Below, piece by piece: positions 1 to 11,500 of a stretch of DNA of 64,000 nucleotides; the first letter of the stretch is position 1; every line of letters starts with the position of its first letter. Position numbers and translations under genes: made by a program. The stretch spans positions 9,793,725 to 9,857,724 of the forward strand of contig CM051006.1 in the NCBI GenBank assembly GCA_027704905.1, given 5' to 3'. The notes below the pieces were generated by a model. It was given only the letters and a program-made list of their open reading frames with translations. It was not told the DNA's origin and did no database searches. Origin of the DNA: Muraenolepis orangiensis (lineage: Eukaryota; Chordata; Actinopteri; Gadiformes; Muraenolepididae).

Positions 1-149
1 GGTACGTTACATTAAAATGGCTTATTGTATACTGTGGCTGTTCTATTTGATCCCTCTGTATTCATGGTTAAAGGACTGTGCTTTTGCTATGGAAATAACG
101 TGTAAGCTGCCGCATTATTTAAGGCTACGTGCCTTTGACTGATATTTAT

Positions 150-410
150 ATAGAGACAGACTGAAGACTTTTGTTTTTTGTAAAACAAAAAAGAAATGTA
201 CATTCAACACATGTGAATATCATTTAACAGTCACTTTGCTGCTCTTTTTTTGTTTATTTGTATTGTATATATTATTTTTATTTGTTATGGTATTGTTTTG
301 GGGATGTCAACTGCGGAGGGAATGGGGAGTAAGCATTCCAATGTACCTGTTACAAATGGCCAATAAAAATATTGATATCGCGCTGCAGTGAATGCATTGT
401 AAAACAAGTT
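150..410 (+). mobile_element. LINE 3' tail (jockey-superfamily, Rex1/CR1-like)
   Basis: AT-rich stretch ending in the block GGGAATGGGGAGTAAGCATT followed by an AATAAAAAT-type tail. The same terminal block recurs at about 29.8, 32.3, 39.9, 51.0 and 63.9 kb; at 32.3 kb it directly follows reverse-transcriptase-like coding sequence, which identifies it as a LINE 3' end. No coding part remains here. It lies immediately upstream of the first visible RAD1 exon, presumably inside a RAD1 intron. Confidence 0.7.
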
Positions 411-451
411 ATCCGTCATCTCTTGTCTATCTATTTGTGACACGTGGACAG

Positions 452-1537
452 GAGTTAGCACAGCCTTGAGGATGTGCTACATGGGCTACGGCTACCCGCT
501 CACCTTGTTCCTGGAAGAAGGAGGGGTGGTGACCGTCTGTAAGATCAACACACAGGAACCCGAGGAGCCCATCGATTTTGACTTCTGCAGCAGCAACGTC
601 ACAAATAAGGTAGACGTGGGCGTCGGCAGCACACTGGACAGTATATTAACATTCAATAAACGTCTTTCTCGTTAATATAACCCTAACCCTCTCTCTTTAA
701 CCACAAGGTGATCCTCCAGTCTGAGAGCCTGAAGGAGGCCTTCTCTGAGCTGGATATGACCAGTGAGGTACTACAGATCACCATGTCCCCCAACCAGCCT
801 TACTTCAGGTTGGTATGATTGTCTACGTTTTATAAAATCACTTTATTCATGATATGTCTAGTTAGTAGTAGTCTATTTATTCATTTGATTGGTCGGTGCA
901 TTTCCAAGCGCATGATGACCTAATCACTTTGGAAATATCAGATCTGTGATTAACCGTTGGAAGAGATGTGAACTTTAGGCCAGTCAGTTGTTCCAAATTG
1001 ATAAATAGTATAGAACATTAGTACAAGGTAAAACTTAAACTTCAGTCCAATGTAAGGCTAATCTCATTTAAGTGTTTGTCTCAAATGGTTATTTTGGTGT
1101 TCCCAATTTTGGTCTCCAGGTTGTCCACTTTCGGGAACTCTGGAAACGCCCACTATGACTATCCCAAAGACTCGGACATGATGGAGCTCTTCCAGTGCAC
1201 CCAGACGCAGACTAACAGGTGTTCGCTGTTACCATTCATTCACTAAATGTATTGGATTGTGCCCTCAGCAAATGTAAAGCTTAAGTTCCTGTTCGTACGA
1301 CCTCCTAGAAAACGGGTCTAACACGCTCTCTGCTCTGGTCTCTGTGGACGGACACACAGGTACAAGATGTCTCTGCTGAAGCCGTCCACCAAGGCCCTGG
1401 CCTTGTCCTGCAAGGTCTCCGTGAGGACGGACAGCAGAGGATTCCTGTCCCTCCAGTACCTGGTCAGGAACGACGATGGGCAGATCTGTTTTGTGGAGTA
1501 CTTCTGCTGCCCGGATGAGGAAGTCAGGGACGACTGA
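452..1537 (+). CDS. rad1: RAD1 checkpoint DNA clamp subunit, C-terminal exons (5' part outside window)
   Basis: RAD1 is a subunit of the nuclear RAD9-RAD1-HUS1 (9-1-1) sliding clamp, loaded at damaged DNA to activate ATR signalling. Four exons are visible: 452-609, 708-808, 1120-1218 and 1360-1537, all with AG acceptors and GT donors (the last ends at TGA 1535-1537). Phases join without a break. The reading shows the conserved clamp motifs GYGYPLTLFLEEGGVVTVCK, AFSELDMTSEVLQITMSP, YPKDSD and the C-terminal FVEYFCCPDEE. By comparison with the roughly 280-residue vertebrate protein, about the last 175 residues are present; the N-terminal exons lie before base 1. Transcription converges on BRIX1. 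An ATTAAA at 1984-1989 is a candidate polyadenylation signal. Confidence 0.93.
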
Positions 1538-2893
1538 TTGGGGAAATGGCCACCGCCAGTCACTTTGAACACGGGGAAGACGAAGACCGTTCGGATGAAG
1601 CACTTGAAGAACTTTCCCTAAGGCAGGTGGTCACTGAAGCAGACTATGTTACAGCGATAACAAGAGTTAAAGAAAGGCCTTTGGTTTATTGTGCAACCGC
1701 CGCCATTGGGAGAGTATGGCGTCTGGGCCAGTGGAGTGCAAAAATGTTGTCACTGTCATTTCAGCCCATGTCACCCATGTTTCAAAAACTGATGAATTCA
1801 GGATATTCCTGTGTCAGAAGGAAGTGTTTATTGGAGGTTTGGTATTGTCTCATTATTATTAGTGTCATTATTGCATTTGCGTTATGCACTACCCGTTACA
1901 TGTAAATATGCCTGTACAGATGTTACATTTAGACCATTGACTGAGTAGAAAGGTCTTAGTACCCTTTACTTATTTATTTTAGTATTAAAATGCTACTCAC
2001 TAAAACTATGAAACATTAAATTTGGTGTGTCTGGTTTTTGGTATGTAATATAGAATGACTTTTTTTTGTTTACTATACAGTGTATAGTAAGGTATTAAAA
2101 GGCCCCTATTTAACCACCAGCTGAGTGATTATCCATTACTGGTACACTATCAGTCCATTTAGAAATCCATCCTCTAGTGGCATCATAGGTGGGAGTGCCC
2201 ACCAAGCTGTATGACGTATAGAACAGCCTGCCATCCTACCCAGTGAACTGTACAGACTAGTAGGCCACATCTTGGTGAACACTCCCACTTGTCACAAGTA
2301 CATTTTTTAAATGGTGGTTTGTAATGGCTAATCACACCTGGTGGTAAAATAGTATTGGACCAATACCACGTATTGTATACATTCTCTCAAAAGGAAAACA
2401 TTAGTCTTTAAAATGTTTTCTCAAGACCATTAACCAACCTTTCAGTGGTACCAGTTTCCCCCTACCAAAGAATATACTTCTCCTGATCTACGTCTATATA
2501 CATCCATCTATATAGATATCTGCCGATATATTTAAAACCAATGAAATATAACAAAACATTTGGAATTTGTAAAATGTAGGATTTATTGATTTTATTTATT
2601 TATTTTTTTACAAAAAAAACATGTTTTTGAAGGCTTCCTCCAAGACCACTTAGAGACTTCTCAAGAGGCTGTTTATTAGGAATTCAGTTTAAAGATATTG
2701 TGTGTACATAGCGACATACAAGAACAAAAAAAGTAAAAACACCCCACTGAAACCCCCAGTGGGGATATACAAAAAAAAACAAATTTGGGCTTGTGGGCTG
2801 ATGCTGATGAAAAACCATATACTTTTACATTTCGAAAAACTACCATGACCATCTATCCATCTCCATCCCTCGCATCCCCTCCGGTCCAGGGCC
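1538..2893. other. RAD1-BRIX1 convergent 3' flanks
   Basis: No coding sequence seen. This holds the 3' UTR of RAD1 from the left and of BRIX1 from the right. TTTATT motifs near 2582-2605 would be AATAAA signals for BRIX1 on the minus strand. A plus-strand open frame at 1546-1905 starts next to the RAD1 stop and has no recognisable domain; I read it as UTR. Confidence 0.6.
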
Positions 2894-5800
2894 CTAGCGC
2901 TTCTTCATCTGCATGCGTCGCCTCTTGAAGGGCTTGGGTTTCTTCATCTTCCGGTTCTGGTCAAACTCCGGCTCTTCCGTCTGGATGTGGACGGGCTTCT
3001 CCACGCCCGGCGTGTCAAACACGTCCGCCGTCACGTCCTTGGTGACCACGTCCGTCCTCTGGCCGCGCTTGGCCTTCTGGAGCTCCTTCAGCATCTGCCG
3101 CTCGCGCAGCTTGGCGGTGGACGCCTGCCGCAACTCCCGCCGGTGCTGGAGACAGAAGACGTACGCGCTGTAGCTTAACCGCAGCCAAAAAAAATCCAGC
3201 GCAACTTCACAAAATGGTTTGCAGTAGACTCGTATAACATGTCAAGTCCCAACATGACGCCCAATTTGTAGTTGACTTTAATTTGGCAAAGTTGTAAACG
3301 TTACATCACATTGTATATTATTGTACAACACAGATTACAATTTTCAAGTTTTTAACATATGACCGCACCACGTAGACCCAGTCACTAGACTAGAACCGGA
3401 CCACGTAGACCCAGTCACTAGACTAGAACCGGACCACGTAGACCCAGTCACTAGACTAGAACCGGACCACGTAGACCCAGTCACTAGACTAGAACCGGGC
3501 CACGTAGACCCAGTCACTAGACTAGAACCGGACCACGTAGACCCAGTCACTAGACTAGAACCGGACCACGTAGACCCAGTCACTAGACTAGAACCGGACC
3601 ACGTAGACCCAGTCACTAGACTAGAACCGGACCACGTAGACCCAGTCACTAGACTAGAACCGGACCACGTAGACCCAGTCACTAGACTAGAACCGGACCA
3701 CGTAGACCCAGTCACTAGACTAGAACCGGACCACGTAGACCCAGTCACTAGACTAGAACCGGACCATGTAGACCTAGTCACTAGACTAGAACCGGGCCAT
3801 GTAGACCCAGTCACTAGACTAGAACCGGACCATGTAGACCCAGTCACTAGACTAGAACCGGACCACGTAGACCTAGTCACTAGACTAGAACCGCACCACG
3901 TAGACCTAGTCACTAGACTAGAACCGGACCACATTGCCTAGACTCGAACCGGACCATGTAGACCCAGTCACTAGCCTAGAACCGGACCATGTACCCAGTC
4001 ACTAGACTAGAACCGGACCATGTAGACCTAGTCACTAGACTAGAACCGCACCACGTTGACACAGTCAGTAGACTAGAACCGGACCATGTAGACCCAGTCA
4101 CTAGACTAGAACCGGACCACGTAGACCCAGTCACTAGACTAGAACCGGACCACGTAGACCCAGTCACTAGACTAGAACCGGACCATGTAGACCCAGTCAC
4201 TAGACTAGAACCGGACCACGTAGACCCAGTCACTAGACTAGAACCGGACCACGTAGACCCAGTCACTAGACTAGAACCGGACCACGTAGACCCAGTCACT
4301 AGACTAGAACCGGACCACGTAGACCCAGTCACTAGACTAGAACCGGACCATGTAGACCCAGTCACTAGACTAGAACCGCACCATGTCACACCCAGTCACT
4401 AGACTAGAAACGTACCATGTTGGGAGACTGGAAGTATGGATTCTCATAGAGGGTGGGACCCCCGAAGCTGCCCTGGAAGATCTTGATGAGGTTGAGGACG
4501 AAGCGAGGCCCGATCTCCACCAGAGCGCCGTCCTCCTCGATGATCTACGGCACAGAACCGATGGAGATGGAGTCATGTCATTCAGGTAGGGGCTGGGCAT
4601 CTTTGCTCGGAAGATGCCCACACAGGCAGACTGGACAGTAGAGTTTGGCTGAGAGTCGAACACCTTAGTTACTCAAATATAAAGTGTTATAATTTGGGTA
4701 TTGACGTTTTGTAGGATTACCCGGTTTTAAATGGAGAGCTGTAACCTCACCTGGTAGTTTCTGAACCAGATCCGGTTGTCTGCGAGGCTGAATGTGAAGA
4801 CATGGTCCACAAACGGTTGGCTTTTGGGGTGATAGTGTGGAGTGGCGAATGTCTGCAACAGAACAAACAAGAGTTACTTTAGATCATTCAGTCTTTGATT
4901 AGCAGCAGGCCATAGATTGATATCTATTCATTTCTAATGTCAAATGATAAAATCATACCTGGGTGAACAACTCCTTTAGTAAAGCAAGGTGAGGTTCCTC
5001 ATCGAATTTCTGTGGATGGAAAAAAAAACGACCGTGACTCCGTGTGTTCAGATAATCCATCCATACGCCACAGTATCAAACTATTCCCTTAAACATTTGA
5101 GATACTTTTGTTTGAAAAATTAAATACTCATTCTGCTTCTTTATAAACGAGTAAAATAAAACAAACCAAAAAAGAATACACAAAAACAGACTTTACCATG
5201 TGGCTACTTTATATAGACCACTTACTTTTGGAATTATCAGAAGACATGTTATGTTAAGTTTTGTCCATTGCTCGAGGATGCCTACAGACAGTAGGGATTG
5301 AACCCAGTTCCTTTCGGCTGAGAGACAAACACCCTAGTTACTACACTATCACCACTTATTATATATTTTATATATAGCATTTACTTGTTCAATTACAAGT
5401 AGACATGTTATATTGTGATGTACTGTATACTGTTTATCGAGATAATGAAAGGAACTTTATCCTGATAGAATTGTATTCCATAACCGCCCAGCCCCGAACA
5501 GAACCAGCCCGAGCACACGCTGTACTTACAGGGTCGAACGACAGCAGCGGCCTGGAACCTTTGAGGCAGTTTCCCGTCATCTTCAGTTCCGCCAGTGTGT
5601 GTACTGCGGAACGGATAGGCAGACGACACGGTGAATACCAATTCAAACCCCTTGGTGGTTTCAACTTTTACTTTGAAATTCTACTTTGTCAGATACACTG
5701 ACATCATTAGATTAGATTCAAATGTATTGTCAGTGTACAGCACATCGAAAGGAATTTGGCATCTAACCAGAGTGCAAATGTTGCAGTAAAGTGCATGGTA

Positions 5801-6512
5801 ATATATAATGTACAGTTGTTGAATAATATGTAAAAATACTACTAAAAACAGGTATAAAATAACTTATAGAGTAGGTATGAGCTATGTGAAGAATTCTAGG
5901 TATATATATATACACACAAGGTAAGTATACAAGTATAAAAACAGGTAGTGAGCAGGGGTATGCAGTTGTGTCAAAGATGAATATATATACAGCATATATA
6001 CACAGTATGCATGTCATATAATACTGTATACGTTTAAAGTAACTCACTGTTTTGCACCAGAAACTTTGCAGAAGGTCCATGGGGGCTGTTTGATATCCTG
6101 TGTGGCGCAGAGCAATAAACATGAATGTTAAGTCAATCCAAACCAAAAGCCACCATGTGGACACATGGACACATCCAAGGGGGAGACGGGAGAGACTTAC
6201 CACATATAAAGATCCTGCTTTTTCTTCGCCTCAAAATAGAGACATTTGTTGCAGTTTTTGATTTCACACACCTGTGGGAACATGTAAGCCAATAGTTTAG
6301 GTTCAACTCTACCTATAGTGTACATTACAGTCCAACTTTACAGTCATTTAGCAGACACTTTTATCCAAAGCGACTTACAATAGAGATTTATTGACAGATT
6401 TATTGTTGACATACCTGTATGACAGCCATGTACTTTTTTTACTGTATGAATATATTAATCTACAACTGTTGATATAACTGCATACCCCTGCTCACTACTT
6501 GTTGATACTTAC

Positions 6513-6572
<60 letters not shown>

Positions 6573-7827
6573 CTCATACCTACTCTATAAGTTAATTTAT
6601 ACCTAGTAGTCTGTTCTTACATCCTATTTAACCACTGTAAATGATATGCCATGCACTTTACTGCAACATTTGCACACCAGTTAGATGCCAACTTATTTTT
6701 GTGCTGTACTACGACTGTGCTGTGCGCAATGACAATACATTTAAATGTAATCTAATCTAAATAACCCGCATCATGCCCTTTCCCATGCCACATCCAAGCC
6801 GTCCAGCAGACCCACCTCGTTGATGACGAAGAGTTTGTCCTTTCGGTCCATTTTTGTATCTGAAGAGACGAAACAAAAACATGCAAAGTGAGCCCTCAGT
6901 CAGCACAGCTGCTGCCACAATAGAGCATCTATAACACAGAGGAGCCCATGGGTAGATTGTGAGTACCACACTTCTACCACACTACTACCAGTAGATCACA
7001 AACGCTATGCTGGTAGATCATGTGACATTGCAAAACCCACACATACATACATATATTTAGATTTTTCACATTTTCACCCCTCCTCCTTTTGGAGGGACTC
7101 CCCCAACTTGATTGACATAAAGAGCGGCCAATCTGCTGTACCTACCATAACACTCTCTACCATAACAACAGGGGGGGGGGGTCCAGGTTCATGTTTATAC
7201 ATTTCCAGCTCTATTTTGTTGATGGTGGTGGATGATCATTTTTGAACTGGTCATTTTTAAAAGTAGATCTCAACCGTAAAAAAAAGTGTGGGCCACCCCT
7301 GCATTACATTACAGAAGTTGAGGAGGAGGGTAATGACACAACATTGTGTTGTATATATATATATATATAGTGTATATAGAGAGGGGGAGAGACACCGACC
7401 TGCCTTGGAGTGGGGCATCATGGTCCTCAGGTCGTTCATCAGGTGCCTCGTCCTGAAGTTCACTCCTCTCGACGAGAAGATCAGAACCCGCTCTTTGTTC
7501 GTCCATTTGCCCTGAAATGATGAACACAAACAAACAAACACACGAATGAATCAATACGTTCCACCCATTTCTATTCGTGTGTTTAATTCTGATAATTCTG
7601 ACTGCAAAAGGGCCAGCATGGTGACCAATAACTCCTACTATTACTATTATGACTTATTACTACTACTAAGTGTACCATTTTACCATAGAAACCGGCGCAG
7701 GGACGGCGATCTCCTCTGGGTCCGTGGGGGTCTCCGCTTGGTCGTCTCTGTTTCCATCATGTTTGGCCTGTTTCGCCTTTTTCCCAGCAGGGCCATTCTG
7801 TCCACGTTTCCTCTTGGGCGCCGACAT
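2894..7827 (-). CDS. brix1: BRIX1 ribosome biogenesis protein (Brix domain), complete, 10 exons
   Basis: BRIX1 is a nucleolar RNA-binding assembly factor for the 60S ribosomal subunit. Exons in transcript order: 7827-7684, 7511-7400, 6859-6816, 6271-6201, 6097-6048, 5603-5530, 5009-4959, 4852-4751, 4544-4416, 3145-2894. They sum to 1029 nt, giving 342 residues, close to the human 353. The N-terminus is Lys-rich (MSAPKRKRGQN, likely nucleolar signal). The Brix domain follows from RVLIFSSRGVNFRTRHLMND, through ELKMTGNCLKGSRPLLSFD and IWFRNYQIIEEDGALVEIGP, to FGGPTLYENPYFQSPNM; the tail is basic (KKPKPFKRRRMQMKKR). The start is the first ATG after the divergent promoter shared with DNAJC21. Introns carry a 33-bp minisatellite and an inverted pair of LINE-tail repeats. 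Confidence 0.95.
3358..4411. repeat. 33-bp minisatellite in BRIX1 last intron
   Basis: About 32 head-to-tail copies of a unit beginning GACCACGTAGACCCAGTCAC and ending CTAGACTAGAACCG, 33 bp in all. Copies differ by isolated changes such as CACG/CATG and CCCAG/CCTAG. The array is irregular near 3930-4000, where partial units occur. Because 33 is a multiple of three, frames stay open on both strands through the array; this is a by-product, not evidence of coding. It ends within a few bases of the donor of the exon at 4544-4416. Confidence 0.95.
5705..6035 (-). mobile_element. LINE 3' UTR-type repeat (minus orientation)
   Basis: Reads on the minus strand as the same AT-rich tail that follows the LINE coding fragment at 26.9-28.1 kb (blocks around TTTGCACTCTGGTTAGATG and ACCTACTCTATAAG). 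It lies in a BRIX1 intron and is inverted with respect to the copy at 6470-6755. Confidence 0.7.
6325..6395 (+). repeat. Teleost interspersed repeat, short fragment
   Basis: Contains CATTTAGCAGACACTTTTAT and the adjoining AAAGCGACTTACAATAG block, also seen at 9.1, 9.7, 13.2 and 57.5 kb in this window. It is a common non-coding fish repeat whose class I cannot name from sequence alone. Confidence 0.6.
6470..6755 (+). mobile_element. LINE 3' UTR-type repeat (plus orientation) with (TA)n
   Basis: Same family as 5705-6035 in opposite orientation, including a (TA)n run near 6517-6562. The two copies flank the BRIX1 exons 6097-6048 and 6271-6201, so the pre-mRNA could fold across them. Confidence 0.7.
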
Positions 7828-7960
7828 GTTGGTTCTTCAACGTTAGAGTTAGCGCTACAGCGACAACACGGGGGGACAGACCAGACGACGCATGCGCAAT
7901 GCGATCATTTAATAATAAAACACCACCCCTAGTGGACAGGAGGGGATATCGCACTTGACT

Positions 7961-8023
7961 GTGTGTGTGCGTGTGTGCGTGTGTGCGTGTGTGCGTGCGT
8001 GCGTGCGTGCGTGTGTGCGTGTG

Positions 8024-8082
<59 letters not shown>
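7961..8082. repeat. (GT)n/(GTGC)n microsatellite in divergent promoter
   Basis: GT repeat interrupted by GC dinucleotides, becoming pure GT from about 8031. The frames through it on both strands are low-complexity artefacts. Confidence 0.95.
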
Positions 8083-8084
<2 letters not shown>

Positions 8085-8155
8085 CAGGAACCCGCCCATG
8101 TGGTGGTGGTGGTGGTGGACATGGCGAGAAGTATCGCGATAACTTCACCGTGTGG

Positions 8156-8252
8156 ACGTAAGGAGGAGTCCGCACAACGCCGGCCACCTGGGGCGATGAG
8201 CTATCGCGATAACTCATCGCCCGGCCGGCGTTGTGCGGACTCCTCCTTACGT
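8156..8252. repeat. 97-bp near-perfect inverted repeat (hairpin)
   Basis: The arm at 8156-8185 is the exact reverse complement of 8223-8252 (30 of 30 bases). Inside it, 8191-8200 (GGGCGATGAG) pairs with 8212-8221 (CTCATCGCCC) around a TATCGCGATA core. Only about five bases are unpaired on the left side. It sits in the middle of the divergent promoter. Confidence 0.95.
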
Positions 8253-8596
8253 CATTACGTCATTACCAACGTGTGCCGCCGCTTGGTGGAGATATAACAG
8301 AAGACAATCATTATGGCTGTATAGGTCTCGTTGTTATAGACCTTTTCTATTATTATTATTATTGTTATTATTATGCGTTTTATTATACATTAGTTAAATG
8401 GCACGTTTAAAGTAACCCGTGTGAGTGTCATTTAACATAACCGTTTTAAAGTTGAACGATAACGTGTGATTGAGAGCTAGTAGCTAGCCGGCCGGCGGCT
8501 AAGGTTTGGTTGGTTGGTTCAATCGATCCTTCGATCAACGTGATCACCAAATAGTGTTATTTTTTTAACGAATTCCGATTCGAATCGAATTCCCCA

Positions 8597-11500
8597 ATGA
8601 AGTGCCACTATGACATCCTGGCGGTGAAGCGGGACGCGGGGGACGACGACCTCAAGAAGTCCTATCGCAAACTGGCGTTGAAATGGCATCCAGGTGAGTG
8701 AAGAGACTAAGACTGACTTTAGTTAAAGAGAGAGTTAAGAGACTAAGACAGGGGCTGACTTTAGTTAAAGAGAGTCAAGAGAGTGGACTAAGACAGGGAC
8801 TGACTTTAGTAAAGAGCGTTAAGAGAGTGGACTAAGACAGGGACTTTAGTTAGTAAAGAGATACCCCTAACTGCTCTGTTATATATATATCATAACCCAT
8901 CCAAAAGTATTCACAGATCGATAGTGATCTATGACATGTACAGTGCTATTGAACACCGTCATCACCTTTTACTGATTAATTGACAGACAAGAACCTGGAC
9001 AATCCCGAGGAGGCAGCGGAGCACTTCAAGCTCATCCAGGCTGCCTACGACGTGCTGAGCGACCCCCAGGAGAGAGCCTGGTAGGGAAATGACACCAATA
9101 ACACATCATTACTCTACATTACAATGCATTACACTCCGCTCATTTAGCAGACACATTTGTCCGAAGCGTCGTACAATAGTGTGTTTCGACGAAGGAAGGT
9201 AAGAGAACAACTCGTCACCAGTAGTCAAAAGTGCATTTCATTCTACAAGTCTCCAAGAACTGAACCAGTGCTCGGGTAGAAGTACAGTAAGTTCAGGTAA
9301 AAGTACAGTAAGGGAAAAGTACAATAAGTTGGCAAACAATATACTAAGAGCAGCCATCACACAGGAGGCCCAACACTGCACTGTACTGTTTACTGTGTCT
9401 CATAATAATAATGATCACAGTGGAGACCTTGAGGTAGGCTGAGAACTCACCTCTTCAGGAAACACTACCCAGATACTTTCCTCCTGGCGCATCCTCTTAT
9501 CACTTTGTACTAGCGTCTTTCTTCGTAGGTTGTTGGTTAGATATGGTTCTATTGTTGGCCAACTTGTTGTACCTTTACCTGAGCACTGGTTCAGTTCTTT
9601 GAGACTGAATGAAAAGTAAGGAATGCCTTTGACTTCTGGTGACGAGTTGTTCTCTTACCTTCCTTTGTTGAAACACACTATTGAAAGTCGCTTTGGATAA
9701 AAGCGTCTGCTAAATGACTGTAATGGAATGGAATTTAGAAGACATATTGCAAGTGTTGTCTGCCGTATTTTGGAGATATGGCTGCCATCCTCATGGATGT
9801 CCGTCTCTCTGCATGTTGTTCGTTATCCGCGAAACCTTTTAAACCTGCAATACGTTCATGATTTGCTCCACTTTTCAACCTTCTAACTGTAACCTATATA
9901 GGGAGGCGGCTCACAGACTAAAGACCTCTTAAACGGTTTTGCCATAACAATGTTCAAACCAAGAGCTCCATGCCTTCTTCCCCTTGGTAGGTATGACAAC
10001 CACAGGGAGGCTCTGCTGAAGGGAGGCGTGAGCGGGGAGTACCGCGATGACAGTGTGGACCTGCTGCAGTTCTTCACCGTCACCTGCTACTCCGGCTTTG
10101 GGGACGACGAGAAGGTGGGTAGGCTGGTGTGGTGGTCAGTACTTAACAAGTCGTGAATAACAACCGATGAATAAAGAGTTTAACTGGCAGAACCATGCAT
10201 GGGCATACAGGCTTAATTTCCATTCATTTTAAAGTTAGTTTTAAATATTGATAATGTATTGGATTGAATACCGGCTATACTGCTTTTTTGTTTTTTTACC
10301 AGCGGGGCGCAGCATAAGTCTTATTGTCTATCATTATTATTATTATTATCCATGTTTGGGGATATTCAATAGTTCAACTTTGGTCCGTTACCCCAGAGAT
10401 GGCTCTGGCTGAATGTCACATGACAATGACAAAGTTGTCACATGCTACATTGATATGTTTTGCTGCTGATGTCCCTCATGTTCTTGGCTTCTATCTATAA
10501 TTAACTAGTAATAAACCACCAAAATTAAGAGAATTGTTTTTAGTAGACCCAGATTTGTTTTACCTGCCAAATCTATCTGCCATTGGCTGGTGGCAGGTGT
10601 TCATTTTTGACCCTGTGCTAAAGTACTGCACACTATACATCATATATAAGTTACTATTGAAAAGTTGCAGAAATCATGGGTCATATTGTTGTATCTGGAT
10701 GGAAGCAGATCCGTGTCTTCATCTTCTCCTCTTTCCCTTCTCCTCTCCCCTTCTTCCCAGGGTTTCTATACCGTCTACTGCGGCCTGTTCGACTCCATCG
10801 TCAAGGAGGAGCTGGAACACACCAAGGAGGAAGAGTCGGAGGAGGACGAAGGTTTCCCCTCCTTCGGCGACTCCCAGAGTGACTACGATACGGTCAGTCA
10901 TCGTCGTAGAAACCCAATGATGGAACTGCAAAACACTGAAGGACGTTTTTACACTGGGTCATTTTTTTTGGAGCATTTCTAAAATAATAAACCGAAGCCG
11001 CCATCAAAGCTAACTTTAGAATCATGAGTATTATGATGCTAAGATTATATTCATTAGAGTAAAAAAAAAGAACACAATTTTGTTGTATTTGTGCAGTGAC
11101 AAAGTCTGTGTTTCTGTCTGTCACCCATCACTGAAGAAGCACAAAATAAAAAAGCTTTTTATGTTTTTTGCTCTTAAACCTTAAAAAAAACATTAAGCAA
11201 CAACCATCAAAACCACCATGGAAATCACTCAAAATCCAAACACTATTCCTCGAGAGTTAAAACAACCAAACTACCGTCTATTCCCTCTCCCTCCACCAGG
11301 TGGTGCACCTGTTCTACGGTTACTGGCAGAGCTTCTGCACACGGAAGAACTTTGCCTGGAAGGAGGAGTACGACACGCGGCAGGCGTCCAACCGCTGGGA
11401 GAAGCGCGCCATGGAGAAGGACAACAAGAAGACCCGGGAGAAGGCCCGCAAGGAGCGCCACGAGCTGGTGCGCCAGCTGGTGGCCTACGTGCGCAAGCGG

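Larger units (their letters stand above)
7828..8596. promoter_or_regulatory. Divergent BRIX1/DNAJC21 promoter region
   Basis: 769 bp separate the BRIX1 start codon (7827, minus) from the DNAJC21 start codon (8597, plus). It is GC-rich in the centre, lacks an obvious TATA box, and contains a (GT)n tract (about 7961-8082) and a long hairpin (8156-8252). TATCGCGATA palindromes occur at 8132-8141 and in the hairpin loop. A shared promoter for two 60S biogenesis genes is the simplest reading; transcription starts cannot be placed by eye. Confidence 0.7.

Noticed and set aside
1546..1905. 119-codon frame just after RAD1
   Set aside because: In the RAD1 3' UTR, no recognisable domain and no splice signals.
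3344..4402. Open frames of 137-196 codons encoding an 11-residue repeat
   Set aside because: Produced by a 33-bp intronic minisatellite whose unit is a multiple of three; open on both strands, no start context.
7955..8297. Plus-strand frames through the GT repeat into the promoter hairpin
   Set aside because: Low-complexity reading through non-coding divergent promoter DNA.
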